A DNA stretch of 64,000 nucleotides from Prochlorococcus marinus XMU1406 (lineage in GTDB: Bacteria > Cyanobacteriota > Cyanobacteriia > PCC-6307 > Cyanobiaceae). The position numbers were made by a program, and so were the translations under genes. Shown in pieces: positions 55,340 to 63,969 of the stretch. Below the pieces are notes generated by a model. The model did not search any database. It saw only the letters and a program-made list of their open reading frames with translations, and was not told the DNA's origin. Position 1 is the stretch's first letter; each line of letters opens with the position of its first letter. Location of the stretch: the NCBI RefSeq assembly GCF_017696055.1, contig NZ_JAAORG010000001.1, positions 62,001 to 126,000 of the forward strand, read 5' to 3'.

Positions 55340-55802
55340 AAAAATTTTTTGAATAGTTCTTTTCAACTAAATCTTTGAACCTATCAATATTGGCCTGTAA
55401 TTCGTTTGTAACTATTTTGCCTAAGATATTTTGTTCCATAAATCGTGCAATCATTTTAGGTAGCTCATAAGTTATTGCTAAATTTACAGTGGTGATTTGA
55501 TCAGTTTTACTTTCGAAAACTACTGATCCCTGAGTTGGTAAACCTCCTATTGATTTCCATTTAAGTTTGCTTTTTTCGACCCTTTCTGTAATTTGAGCTT
55601 TCCATTTAAACCTAAAGCCATTTGCTGCCAAAGTCCATTCTGTTAAATCTGGTAATGTATTGGTCTCTTCATCAACTGTTTTTACAGATTCAATCCAGCT
55701 CATCCAAAGTGACATTGAGTCTAAATCGCTCCATGTATCCCAAACATTTTCAAGAGGCGCATTAACAACTGTTATTACGTCATGTTTTAGCCAAGTACCC
55801 AT
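55332..55802 (-). CDS. SRPBCC (START-like) lipid/polyketide-binding protein
   Basis: The 156-residue protein has the helix-grip fold pattern of the SRPBCC family: NAPLENVWDTWSDLDSMSLWM at the N-terminus, a central beta sheet (FRFKWKAQITERVEKSKLKWKSIGG) and a long C-terminal helix. Such domains bind hydrophobic ligands. It lies 3 bp downstream of crtQ, so a role in carotenoid or quinone handling is possible but unproven. Confidence 0.8.
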   Translation of the reverse strand: MGTWLKHDVITVVNAPLENVWDTWSDLDSMSLWMSWIESVKTVDEETNTLPDLTEWTLAANGFRFKWKAQITERVEKSKLKWKSIGGLPTQGSVVFESKTDQITTVNLAITYELPKMIARFMEQNILGKIVTNELQANIDRFKDLVEKNYSKNFSN

Positions 55803-55805
55803 TAA

Positions 55806-57260
55806 TTAACTGACCGCAAGATTCTTTGCTAATTCTGCTTTCTTCTCTAAAATTGCAGCAGCAGCCAAATGACCACTCATTGTAGCTCCCTCCATAGAGT
55901 CTATGTAATCTTGTTTTGTATAACTACCAGCCATGAAGAAATTAGATATAGATGTTTTTTGATTAGGTCTGAAAGGTTCCATGCCTGGAGCTTCTCTATA
56001 GAGAGATTGTGGAATTTGTACTACATTACTCCAAAGCAATTTAAGGTTTTTTGAGGATGGGAATAGACGACGAACCTCTTTATCTATTTCTTTTGTAATT
56101 CTTTCTGTAGATCTTCCCATCCATCGATCGCCAGGAGTTAAAACACATTGGAGAAGTGATCCCATATCTTTTTTTCTATAGTCTGCTGGACTTGCTAGTG
56201 CTAAATCAGCGAAACAACTGAAAGAGGCATCAGCAGAATAAAGAAGGTTATCTAATCCAATTGGTTCGTTTCCTGTATTATCTTTTTGTAATTCAGTAAC
56301 CCAACCGTCATATCTTAATTGGATTGTGGCAACAGCAACAGCTCTAAGTTTTTTTAAACCTTCAAATTCTTTAAATTGATACCATTCTTTTGGAATTATT
56401 TTTTTTATTCCAGGAACATCGCAGGCAGCTAGAAATTTATCTGCAAAAACTGCCTTAATTCCTTCAGTAGAAGATATTTTTAATTTGGTAACTGAATAAG
56501 AGGAAGATTCCTTTTCATAAATTATTTCTTCTACCTTATGGTTAAGATGAATTTTTGCTCCTTTGTTTATGATGTAGTCGACAATAGGTTGAGTTAACCA
56601 CTTATGTGGAGAACCTTTTAAAAGATTCAGTTTTGAGGCTTCTGTTTTTGAAGCAAACATCATGAAGATAGTTAGCATGCATCTTGCTGAAATATCTTTG
56701 CAATTAATGAAACCTAAAGCATATGCGATAGGATCCCACATTCTTTCTAAACTTTTTTCACTTCCACCATGGTTTAAAAACCATTCTTTAAAACTAATTT
56801 TATCTAGATCCCTAATTATTTTCATTGCGCCTTCATAGTCTATCAATCCTCTAACTATTGGGCTTGTCCCTAAAGCTAAGGCATTTCTAAACTTATCTAC
56901 CCAAGTAATTTGTTCGGTGGTAAAAAAAGCTTTTAGTCCATTAAATGGAGCACCTACAGGGAATCTGAAGTCTAAAGATTTTAAATTACCACCATTATTG
57001 ATAAATAGATGAGTATGATCTTTCGGGAGTAAATTGTCTAGAGCTCCAACTTTTTTCATTAATTTGAAAAGATTTGCATAATTATAAAAAAATACATGTA
57101 AACCCATTTCTATGTGGTTGCCATCCTTATCTTCCCAACTTCCAACTTTACCTCCCCAAAATGACCTGCTCTCATAAATTTCTACTTCGTGGCCTTCATC
57201 AACTAAATTTACTGCTGCTGTAAGACCAGCTAATCCAGAACCAACTATTGCAATTTTCAC
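55806..57260 (-). CDS. crtQ: Zeta-carotene desaturase (plant-type)
   Basis: CrtQ (ZDS) desaturates zeta-carotene to lycopene with FAD in thylakoid membranes. The 484-residue protein begins with the FAD motif [19 protein letters not shown] and the family-specific [43 protein letters not shown] and the C-terminal [20 protein letters not shown] complete the match. It is ZDS rather than the related phytoene desaturase because of the [13 protein letters not shown] pattern. Start ATG 57260. Confidence 0.95.
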   Translation of the reverse strand: MKIAIVGSGLAGLTAAVNLVDEGHEVEIYESRSFWGGKVGSWEDKDGNHIEMGLHVFFYNYANLFKLMKKVGALDNLLPKDHTHLFINNGGNLKSLDFRFPVGAPFNGLKAFFTTEQITWVDKFRNALALGTSPIVRGLIDYEGAMKIIRDLDKISFKEWFLNHGGSEKSLERMWDPIAYALGFINCKDISARCMLTIFMMFASKTEASKLNLLKGSPHKWLTQPIVDYIINKGAKIHLNHKVEEIIYEKESSSYSVTKLKISSTEGIKAVFADKFLAACDVPGIKKIIPKEWYQFKEFEGLKKLRAVAVATIQLRYDGWVTELQKDNTGNEPIGLDNLLYSADASFSCFADLALASPADYRKKDMGSLLQCVLTPGDRWMGRSTERITKEIDKEVRRLFPSSKNLKLLWSNVVQIPQSLYREAPGMEPFRPNQKTSISNFFMAGSYTKQDYIDSMEGATMSGHLAAAAILEKKAELAKNLAVS

Positions 57261-57359
57261 TTTTTCTTAAAATTATAACAAATCAAGTTTGGATAATGTT
57301 TGTTCTATGCATACTATCGATTAAGTTTTTATATTATAAATAGGAGAAATACTTTGTTT

Positions 57360-57752
57360 ATGGAAAATGTAGAAGTTAAACAGGAAATTAAAAATTCTGA
57401 TGATGGCAAAGGTATCTTAATTACGAATGATGCTATAGAACAAATTTCAAATTTATTGAAGGGCCAAAGTGATAAAAAAGCACTAAGGGTAGGAGTAAGA
57501 TCAGGCGGTTGTAGTGGGATGAGTTATACGATGGATTTTATAGGAACCAATGAAATAAATCCCGATGATAAAGTTTATGATTATTCATTAAAAGCTGATC
57601 AAAGCTTTCAAGTAGTTTGTGACCCTAAAAGTCTTTTATATATTTATGGAATGCAATTAGATTTTAGTAAGGAATTAATTGGAGGTGGCTTTAATTTTGT
57701 AAATCCCAATGCTTCTCAAACTTGCGGTTGTGGAAGTTCCTTTGCAGTTTAA
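57360..57752 (+). CDS. A-type iron-sulfur carrier protein (SufA/IscA family)
   Basis: A-type proteins carry Fe-S clusters to targets. The 130-residue product has GGCSGMSYTMDF and the C-terminal NASQTCGCGSSF, giving the three conserved Cys ligands (CSGM and CGCG). The frame extends 20 codons upstream, but TTG at 57354 or ATG at 57360 follows AGGAG closely; ATG is listed. It may serve photosystem I or NDH-1 assembly, since the suf operon in this window lacks a sufA. Confidence 0.9.
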   Translation: MENVEVKQEIKNSDDGKGILITNDAIEQISNLLKGQSDKKALRVGVRSGGCSGMSYTMDFIGTNEINPDDKVYDYSLKADQSFQVVCDPKSLLYIYGMQLDFSKELIGGGFNFVNPNASQTCGCGSSFAV

Positions 57753-57757
57753 AAAAA

Positions 57758-58186
57758 ATGAATAACGAAATAAATCTTATCGAAGAGAATTTTAATGCAG
57801 CTCTATCAAGATATAAAGCAGGTCAAGATTTAATTCCAATCGTTCAAGATTTTCAAAAAATTATACAGCAAATCCCAAATCATTTTGCTGCCTGGACTTG
57901 TTTATCATGGCTCCAATTACTTTTGAAAAATAATGAAGAAGCTTTGTCAGCTGCCAGACAAGCTGTTCGATTAAATCAGCAAGATCCACAAGCAAGAATG
58001 AATTTGTCTTTAGCTCTTTTGGCTACCAATAATAAAGGTGTTAGGGATCATATTGAGTTAATAAAAAAAATGTCTATAATGATGCCTGATGTGAAAAGTG
58101 AGTTGAAAGAATCTGTTGAAGACGGATTCAGTAGATATCCAGATTGGCCTGAATTAACAAAAGTAAAAAAATGGTTGGAATTTTAA
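57758..58186 (+). CDS. Tetratricopeptide-repeat protein
   Basis: The 142-residue protein is all-helical with TPR-like helix pairs: FAAWTCLSWLQLLLKNNEEALSAARQAVRLNQQDPQARMNLSLALL shows the Trp/Leu/Ala/Pro spacing of two TPR units. It probably mediates protein-protein contact. ATG at 57758, 5 bp after the A-type carrier gene, is the likely start rather than the longer frame. It is 1 bp from the glycosyltransferase-like gene. Confidence 0.75.
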   Translation: MNNEINLIEENFNAALSRYKAGQDLIPIVQDFQKIIQQIPNHFAAWTCLSWLQLLLKNNEEALSAARQAVRLNQQDPQARMNLSLALLATNNKGVRDHIELIKKMSIMMPDVKSELKESVEDGFSRYPDWPELTKVKKWLEF

Positions 58187-58187
58187 A

Positions 58188-59390
58188 TTGTTTAAAATTC
58201 TAATATTAAGTAATGGACATGGAGAAGATCTATCTGGCAGTCTAATAGCTAAGCAATTAGTAAAAAGTGGTTATTCTGTTCATGCTTTGCCAATTGTTGG
58301 TATAGGAAACCATTACGAAAAAGAAAAAATTAAGATTATCGGTAAAACTAAAGAATTTTGTACTGGAGGAATTGGCTATAATTCTTTTAAGGGAAGACTC
58401 ACTGAGATATTAGGAGGAGAAATATTTTATCTTCTAAGAAGATTATATTTAACTTTTAAAATAAGAAAAAAATATGATTATTTTTTTGTAGTAGGAGATA
58501 TTGTGCCAGTTTTTTTTGCATGGTTTTGTAAGAAAGATTTTTTTACATATCTAGTTGCTTATTCCAGTCATTATGAAGGAAAGTTAAAATTACCATGGCC
58601 TTCTAAATTTTTTTTGCTTTCGCAAAAAGCAAAAAAAATATATACGAGAGATTCCCTTACAGCTAATGATTTAACTTTGCAACTAAAAAAGAAAGTGTCT
58701 TTTTTAGGCAACCCATTTATGGATAAGTTTTTTCCTAGAAACAAAGAATTAAAGAAATCTGAATTTAGTATTGGATTATTTCCAGGAAGTCGATTCCCTG
58801 AGACTATAGATAATTTTGTTTTGATTTTAGAGGTCTTAGAGGTATTGTCAGATTTAAAATATTTTCAAAAAATTAAGTTTAATTTTGCAATAGTTAATGC
58901 TTTATCTTCATTAAAAATAAAGGAGATATTTCAAAAAAGAGGATGGTTAAAACTAGAACACATAAAAGATAATAATCTCTTGAAATTCCAATATAAATTT
59001 TTAGAAGTGAATATATATTGGAATAATTTTGAAAAAATATTATTGAAAAGTAGTTTCTGTATCAGTATGGCAGGAACAGCTGCAGAGCAAGCGATTGGAT
59101 TAGGAAAACCGGTTATTCAGATTGAAGGTAAAGGTCCACAATTTACAAAAACTTTCGCAGAAGCGCAGAGACGTTTGCTTGGAAAATATATTTTTTGTGC
59201 CAGTAATTATAAAGATAAGAATGATCAAATCAATCAGACAATAGAATTGATCATAAAAATAATATATCTTATACAGCTAAATAAGAAGTTTATGATCTCA
59301 TGTAATGAAAATGCCAAAAAAAGACTGGGTGAAAACAAAGCTTGTCTTAGAATGGTTGATGATATGAATATTGTTATAAAAAATGACTAA
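58188..59390 (+). CDS. LpxB-related GT-B protein (TIGR03492-like)
   Basis: The 400-residue protein begins ILILSNGHGEDLSGSLIAKQL, the signature of the lipid-A-disaccharide-synthase-related family of cyanobacteria. It has a central DYFFVVGDIVPVFFAWF segment and a C-terminal donor-binding region with SMAGTAAEQAIGLGKPVIQIEGKGPQF. The start is TTG at 58188. It is distinct from the LpxB-like protein at 5214-6479. Function is inferred to involve lipid-linked sugar transfer. Confidence 0.78.
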   Translation: MFKILILSNGHGEDLSGSLIAKQLVKSGYSVHALPIVGIGNHYEKEKIKIIGKTKEFCTGGIGYNSFKGRLTEILGGEIFYLLRRLYLTFKIRKKYDYFFVVGDIVPVFFAWFCKKDFFTYLVAYSSHYEGKLKLPWPSKFFLLSQKAKKIYTRDSLTANDLTLQLKKKVSFLGNPFMDKFFPRNKELKKSEFSIGLFPGSRFPETIDNFVLILEVLEVLSDLKYFQKIKFNFAIVNALSSLKIKEIFQKRGWLKLEHIKDNNLLKFQYKFLEVNIYWNNFEKILLKSSFCISMAGTAAEQAIGLGKPVIQIEGKGPQFTKTFAEAQRRLLGKYIFCASNYKDKNDQINQTIELIIKIIYLIQLNKKFMISCNENAKKRLGENKACLRMVDDMNIVIKND

Positions 59391-59652
59391 GGAGGATAAT
59401 CAAAATAAGTTAAAACAAATTATTGATAATTTGTTATTAATAAATTTATTTACAGTCATTTTTTTTGCAATATTTTTTATTTTTGCAATCATCATGCAAT
59501 TAAATGGCATATTTATTTTTATTAATTTCATTCAGATAGTTTGGAATCCTCTAGTAGTTCCATTGATAACAATTCTTATTATTGGTGCCTTAGTAAACGG
59601 TATTAATTCTTGGTGGAGGCATAAATTGCTTTCTCAAGAAGAGGATATTTAA
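59383..59652 (+). CDS. Small two-helix membrane protein
   Basis: The 89-residue protein has two hydrophobic stretches (about 17-49 and 53-73) and a charged C-terminus. Its ATG overlaps the end of the LpxB-like gene by 8 bp, indicating cotranslation. The last 50 bp overlap the convergent epimerase gene, a long overlap for this genome. No family is recognised. Confidence 0.6.
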   Translation: MTKEDNQNKLKQIIDNLLLINLFTVIFFAIFFIFAIIMQLNGIFIFINFIQIVWNPLVVPLITILIIGALVNGINSWWRHKLLSQEEDI

Positions 59653-60529
59653 AATTATAATTTTTGAGTTTACTGCTAATTACTTTTTGTCCTTCTAATA
59701 CAACTTTTGCGCCATCTCCTAACAATATTTTTAAAACCGCTCCAGGCACTGGAAGTAAATTAGGTCTATTCAGACATTTGCCTAAAGTTTGAGAAAAGTC
59801 TCTCATTAATACTGGATTTGGTGCAACAGCATTAAATACTCCAGAATACTTTTTATCAACTAATGCTTGAATAATTAATGCACATAAATCAGATCTATGA
59901 ATCCAACTCATCCATTGCTTACCATCTCCAATTGGTCCACCTAATCCAACTTTAAATATAGGAAGCATTTTTCCTAATGCTCCTCCATCTGCCTCTAGAA
60001 CAATTCCAATTCTTAAAATAACTAACCTTGAGAAAAATGGTTTTTCAGCAGCGACCGCTTCCCATTTTTTGCAAAGATTAGCTAAAAAGTCTTTTCCTCC
60101 AATACTATTTTCAGTGAATTCACCAGACAAACTTGTACCGTAATAACCTATTGCTGATCCATTAATAATGACTTTTGGGTTTATTTTTAAATTTTTAAGG
60201 GTCTTCATCATAAATTTCGTGGTGTTAATACGACTATTTTCAATCTCCTGTTTTTGTTCAGAAGTCCATTTTTTTTCTGCTATGGGTTCTCCCATCAAAT
60301 TAATAATTCCATCTGTCTCTGTTAAAATATTTAGAAGATTTTCGTTATTCCAATTTTTTTCTTTTGATAAATCTATTTGAAAAAATTTAAACTTATTGAA
60401 ATCTAAATCAACCTTTAATTTACTTATGGGTTTTCTACTTATAATGTATATTTCGTGATTTTCATTGAGTAGTGTTGGTACTAATTCTTTACCAACAAAT
60501 CCAGTGCAGCCAAGTAGTAAAAGACGCAT
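59603..60529 (-). CDS. SDR epimerase, TIGR01777 family
   Basis: The 308-residue protein is an atypical short-chain dehydrogenase/epimerase. It starts with the NAD(P) loop LLLGCTGFVGKELVP and has GSAIGYYG where the active-site Tyr lies, and RIGIVLEADGGALGKMLPIFKVGLGGPIGDGKQWMSWIHRSDL, the family block (with the usual WMSWIH). It matches YfcH/SulA-type proteins. Substrate is unknown. Confidence 0.88.
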   Translation of the reverse strand: MRLLLLGCTGFVGKELVPTLLNENHEIYIISRKPISKLKVDLDFNKFKFFQIDLSKEKNWNNENLLNILTETDGIINLMGEPIAEKKWTSEQKQEIENSRINTTKFMMKTLKNLKINPKVIINGSAIGYYGTSLSGEFTENSIGGKDFLANLCKKWEAVAAEKPFFSRLVILRIGIVLEADGGALGKMLPIFKVGLGGPIGDGKQWMSWIHRSDLCALIIQALVDKKYSGVFNAVAPNPVLMRDFSQTLGKCLNRPNLLPVPGAVLKILLGDGAKVVLEGQKVISSKLKNYNFKYPLLEKAIYASTKN

Positions 60530-60630
60530 ATCATATAGATGTTTATTATTTAAGGCTATTAAATTTTTAAGACGTTTGTAATTATTATTCCGTTATCAAT
60601 TTTTTTAAATATTTATCAAACAAGTTTTTG

Positions 60631-60636
60631 TATAAT
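60631..60636 (+). promoter_or_regulatory. Candidate -10 box for ndhO
   Basis: A perfect TATAAT lies 29 bp upstream of the ndhO start, with no strong -35. The predicted 5' leader would be about 25 nt. Support is by match and position only. Confidence 0.4.
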
Positions 60637-60665
60637 AAATTTCAAATAACTTGGTTAACTGTATT

Positions 60666-60902
60666 ATGACAGATTCTATTCCAATAAGACCTCTCAAGAA
60701 AGGAAGCTTAGTTTTTGTCGATAGAGAAAATTATCTAAAAAGTATCGAGGCGCTAGCCAGTGATAAAGATCTACCTAATTATGTCTTTGAAGGTCCTGGA
60801 GAGATTCTTGCAGTCAAAGACGAATATGCTCAGGTTCGATGGCGCATGCCGGTTCCAGATGTCTGGTTGAAATTGGATCAACTTAAAGAATATATTCAAT
60901 AA
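60666..60902 (+). CDS. ndhO: NAD(P)H-quinone oxidoreductase subunit O
   Basis: NdhO is a small stromal-side subunit of photosynthetic NDH-1. The 78-residue protein has the family pattern IRPLKKGSLVFVDRENYLKS, FEGPGEILAVKDEYAQVRW and the end VWLKLDQLKEYI. The frame opens five codons earlier, but ATG at 60666 gives the usual N-terminus MTDSIPI. It converges with the DnaJ gene. Confidence 0.95.
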   Translation: MTDSIPIRPLKKGSLVFVDRENYLKSIEALASDKDLPNYVFEGPGEILAVKDEYAQVRWRMPVPDVWLKLDQLKEYIQ

Positions 60903-60912
60903 ATTTTTATAT

Positions 60913-61590
60913 TTAAAATTTTTTATTTTTTCTCTCTGCAGACATTTTTGATTGAATTCTTTTTGCTTCTTTTATCATTTCTTTGCCATCGAATAAGTAA
61001 TCATCTACATATCCTTGTGTATATCTATCAAATTCAGATAGTGCATCTTTCACTTGTGAAAAACAATGATACAGATCGAGCCCTAAAGCTGCAATAGAGT
61101 TTGGAACAATTTTTTTATTATAAATTTTTTCAACTTTTTCTATTTTCTTTTGTGAAAGATTTATGTAGTTACAAAAATTCTCCATTAGTTGGTCATCATA
61201 TGGATCCGCAGAAAGTTCTTTGATTTCGTTTTTTAAAGGTTTAATGATTTGGCTAATTGATCTATTGATCGGAGTGTAAATTTCTTTAATCCATGTTTCA
61301 ACTTCTCTGTCTTTAATTGATGAATTATTTTTTTTTGAATTAAATTTCTCTTCCCAATTTTCATTTAATGAATCAAATGATGAACTGGAAGAGAAGAAAT
61401 TTCTATCATATTTTTCTTTTTTGATAGGGTCCTTTAGAATCTCCCAGGCATTTTGTATTGCAAGAAATCGTTCTTTTTTTCCTCCTGCATCAGGATGATG
61501 TTGCTTAACTAAAGAACGATATGAAGATTTAATTTCACTTTTGGTTGCGTTTTGTTTGAGGCCTAATTCTTCATATAAATTCTTTTCCAT
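60913..61590 (-). CDS. DnaJ-domain protein
   Basis: The N-terminal 65 residues are a J domain: NLYEELGLKQNATKSEIKSSYRSLVKQHHPDAGG carries the HPD motif that stimulates Hsp70 ATPase. The remaining 160 residues are charged and helical without a Gly/Phe or zinc domain, so this is a specialised type III J protein. It lies 16 bp downstream of cysK, same strand. Client unknown. Confidence 0.88.
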   Translation of the reverse strand: MEKNLYEELGLKQNATKSEIKSSYRSLVKQHHPDAGGKKERFLAIQNAWEILKDPIKKEKYDRNFFSSSSSFDSLNENWEEKFNSKKNNSSIKDREVETWIKEIYTPINRSISQIIKPLKNEIKELSADPYDDQLMENFCNYINLSQKKIEKVEKIYNKKIVPNSIAALGLDLYHCFSQVKDALSEFDRYTQGYVDDYLFDGKEMIKEAKRIQSKMSAERKNKKF

Positions 61591-61606
61591 TTTTATAAAT
61601 TAGGAA

Positions 61607-62575
61607 TTAAAGGTAACCATCTTTTCTCGCTTGAATAGAGGTATTGGATTCAAACATTGCCGTTGATAAATATCTTTCACCAAAACTTGGAAGAATTACT
61701 ATCAATCTTTTATTAATTAGTTCTTTTCTTGCGCCGATTTTTATCGTTGCCGCTAAAGCTGCTCCGCTGCTGATGCCTGATAGAAGACCCTCTAATCGAG
61801 CTAATAAACGCCCATAATGAAATGCTTCATCGTCGTCTATTTTTATAATTTCATCAATCAATTTAGTATTAAGGACTTTCGGTACGAAACCTGCTCCTAT
61901 TCCTTGAATCGAATGAGAACCTGCTTTTTCTCCAGAAATGACAGCGCTTTTTTTGGGCTCAACAGCATAAATTTTGCAATTTGGATTAACTTTTTTCAAA
62001 AAACGTGCGCAACCAGTAATTGTTCCTCCTGTGCCTACTCCCGTAACTAATCCATCTAAATTGGAATTGGATTGGGCCCATATTTCTTGAGCCGTTGTTT
62101 TTTCATGAATATCTGGATTAGCAAAGTTTTCAAATTGATTAAATTGATAGCTATTTGCAATGCTTGAAGACAACTCATTAGCTAAATCTAAAGCTCCTTT
62201 CATTCCTTCTCTCCCAGGTGTTAGCTGTAATTCAGCTCCATATGCTCTCAACATTGCCCTTCTTTCAATACTCATAGTATCCGGCATAGTTAATATCAAT
62301 TTATAGCCTTTTGCTGCAGCAACCATTGCTAATGCGATCCCAGTATTTCCACTTGTTGCTTCAATTAACGTTGTTTTATCCGGTGTAATCAATCCTTCTT
62401 CTTCAGCTTTACATAACATTGAATAAGCGATGCGATCTTTAACGGACGCTGATGGATTGAAACTTTCTAGTTTTGCTATTATTTCAGGATAACAATTAAA
62501 ATACTTTCTGATTCGATTTAATTTAACTAACGGGGTATTTCCAACTAGAGAAGTAATATCATTTGCGATTTCCAT
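61607..62575 (-). CDS. cysK: Cysteine synthase (O-acetylserine sulfhydrylase)
   Basis: CysK makes cysteine from O-acetylserine and sulfide with PLP. The 322-residue protein has the PLP Lys in SFNPSASVKDRIAYSM (about residue 47), the substrate loop TSGNTG (EATSGNTGIALAM), GTGGTITG and the C-terminal SSGAALA. It fits CysK rather than CysM by length and motif. It complements CysH elsewhere in the window. Confidence 0.95.
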   Translation of the reverse strand: MEIANDITSLVGNTPLVKLNRIRKYFNCYPEIIAKLESFNPSASVKDRIAYSMLCKAEEEGLITPDKTTLIEATSGNTGIALAMVAAAKGYKLILTMPDTMSIERRAMLRAYGAELQLTPGREGMKGALDLANELSSSIANSYQFNQFENFANPDIHEKTTAQEIWAQSNSNLDGLVTGVGTGGTITGCARFLKKVNPNCKIYAVEPKKSAVISGEKAGSHSIQGIGAGFVPKVLNTKLIDEIIKIDDDEAFHYGRLLARLEGLLSGISSGAALAATIKIGARKELINKRLIVILPSFGERYLSTAMFESNTSIQARKDGYL

Positions 62576-62750
62576 GGAATGATTTTTTAAATTGCAAAAT
62601 TAAATCTCCTTTTTCCATAATAATTGTATTTAAAGATCTTTTATATAATTTTCTCAAAAGAATTTAATTTATAATAACTTTTTTTGTAAAAATATTTATA
62701 ATTATGAAAAGTTGTATTTTATAAAGATTATGTTTTCGCTGGAACTAAGT
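62576..62750. other. AT-rich divergent spacer, no gene seen
   Basis: The 175 bp between cysK and the small gene at 62751 is very AT-rich with several TATAAT-like sites, for example TATAAT at 62644-62649. It likely holds both promoters. No hairpin or conserved RNA is evident. Confidence 0.4.
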
Positions 62751-63002
62751 ATGAAATATTCACCTTTTCCACTTTCAATTCAGAAGAAAGAATTTGATGA
62801 TGTTAAACGAATTTATGATGAAATAAAAAATTCTATGAATGAAACTTTAGAATCCACAAACTTGATTGAACTAAGGTGTGACAAAGTACAAAATAAATTA
62901 ATTGCTGTCAGAGCTAAAGAAATCATTTCTGTTCAGATATATGAAAAATCATCTGTCGCAGGAGGAGCTAAAAGACCAGGATTTTCTCTCAACATAGATT
63001 GA
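62751..63002 (+). CDS. Hypothetical protein upstream of the EcfA-like ATPase
   Basis: The 83-residue product (starting MKYSPFPLSIQ) is helical in the first half with an acidic surface (EFDDVKRIYDEIKNSMNETLE) and beta-like in the second (ELRCDKVQNKLIAVRAKEIISVQIYE). It ends with a Gly/Arg/Pro turn (AGGAKRPGFSL). The longer frame from 62712 lacks a better start. Its stop overlaps the TTG start of the ATPase gene. Family not recognised. Confidence 0.55.
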   Translation: MKYSPFPLSIQKKEFDDVKRIYDEIKNSMNETLESTNLIELRCDKVQNKLIAVRAKEIISVQIYEKSSVAGGAKRPGFSLNID

Positions 63003-63685
63003 TAGAATTAATGCCAGATGTTCTTGAAAATGAAATACCTCATATTTATTTCAAAGATGTCACTTTTTCATATCCTGGGAAAAAAGAAAATTTAATTCTT
63101 AAATGTAATTTCTCTATAGAAAAACCTGGATTTTGGATGGTAGTCGGTAAAAACGGGAGTGGAAAAAGTACCCTTTTAAAATTAATTAATGGAATAATTA
63201 ACCCCATCAATGGAGTCATACAATCTAATGCAAATATAGGGATGGTATTTCAAAACCCTGATCATCAAATATTGATGCCAAATTGCAGGAGCGAACTTCT
63301 CATCAATATTAACCAAAATATAAGTGATTATGAAATTAATAAAAAAATTGAATATGTTCTTGCTCAGGTGGGATTGAATGGTTTTGAAAAAAGGCCAGTT
63401 CACACCTTAAGCGGTGGTCAAAAACAACGCTTAAGTATTGCTTGCGTTCTTATTAGTAATAGTAATTTTATTCTTCTAGATGAGCCTACAGCGTTACTTG
63501 ATCAAACCAGCCAATTAAGAGTTTTAAAAACTGTTAAAGATCTTACAAGTGACCATAAGAGACCTTTATCCGCTTTATGGATTACTCATCGTTATGAAGA
63601 ATTAACTTACGCTGATTCAGTAGCAGAACTGAAAAATGGTTTTTTATCTAGCTGGCAAGAACCATCAAAATTTCAATATAATTAG
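62999..63685 (+). CDS. ABC ATPase, CbiO/EcfA-like
   Basis: The 228-residue protein has Walker A GKNGSGKSTLLKL (about residue 52), Q-loop VFQNPDHQILMP (typical of energy-coupling-factor ATPases), signature LSGGQKQRLSI and Walker B FILLDEPTALLD. No permease partner is adjacent. In cyanobacteria such lone ATPases are seen for cobalt, biotin or other ECF systems. Start is TTG at 62999; ATG at 63011 is an alternative. Confidence 0.85.
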   Translation: MIELMPDVLENEIPHIYFKDVTFSYPGKKENLILKCNFSIEKPGFWMVVGKNGSGKSTLLKLINGIINPINGVIQSNANIGMVFQNPDHQILMPNCRSELLININQNISDYEINKKIEYVLAQVGLNGFEKRPVHTLSGGQKQRLSIACVLISNSNFILLDEPTALLDQTSQLRVLKTVKDLTSDHKRPLSALWITHRYEELTYADSVAELKNGFLSSWQEPSKFQYN

Positions 63686-63734
63686 ATATTTTACTTGTCA
63701 TAAGGCACTTTAAAGAGTTAAATTCATTTTATAT

Positions 63735-63806
<72 letters not shown>

Positions 63807-63811
63807 TTTTA

Positions 63812-63837
63812 AAGTCAAGAAAAGTCATGCTAAGTCA
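63812..63837 (+). repeat. Three AAGTCA repeats at 10-bp spacing
   Basis: The hexamer AAGTCA occurs at 63812, 63822 and 63832, exactly one helical turn apart, directly after tRNA-Asn. The third copy forms the left arm of the terminator stem. Confidence 0.6.
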
Positions 63838-63857
63838 CCTATTCGGTGACTTTTTTT
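63832..63857 (+). terminator. Rho-independent terminator after tRNA-Asn
   Basis: An 8-bp stem AAGTCACC / GGTGACTT with the 5-nt loop TATTC is followed directly by a run of T. It is the strongest intrinsic terminator in the window and should end the tRNA-Asn transcript. Confidence 0.85.
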
Positions 63858-63887
63858 GCCTATAACTACCTTCTCAGTGAAAAATGT

Positions 63888-63969
63888 CTAGACGAATAAT
63901 GACACTATAGTGCAATTTTATTCGTCCAGTATTCGTCTTTTTATTCGTCTTTTAGTAAAAATATTCGTC
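63888..63969. repeat. TATTCGTC iterons with a nested palindrome
   Basis: Four direct copies of TATTCGTC start at 63919, 63930, 63942 and 63962, and one inverted copy (GACGAATA) lies at 63891. The inverted copy and the first direct copy are arms (CTAGACGAATAA and TTATTCGTCCAG, 11 of 12 match) flanking a perfect 10-bp palindrome CACTATAGTG at 63903-63912. This is a dense protein-binding or recombination-type arrangement; its role is unknown. Confidence 0.75.

Noticed and set aside
57300-57359. Longer N-terminus for the A-type Fe-S carrier
   Set aside because: The extra 20 residues have no family match and lie upstream of the ribosome-binding AGGAG.
57722-57757. Early start for the TPR gene inside the preceding gene
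   Set aside because: ATG at 57758 just after the previous stop gives a normal N-terminus.
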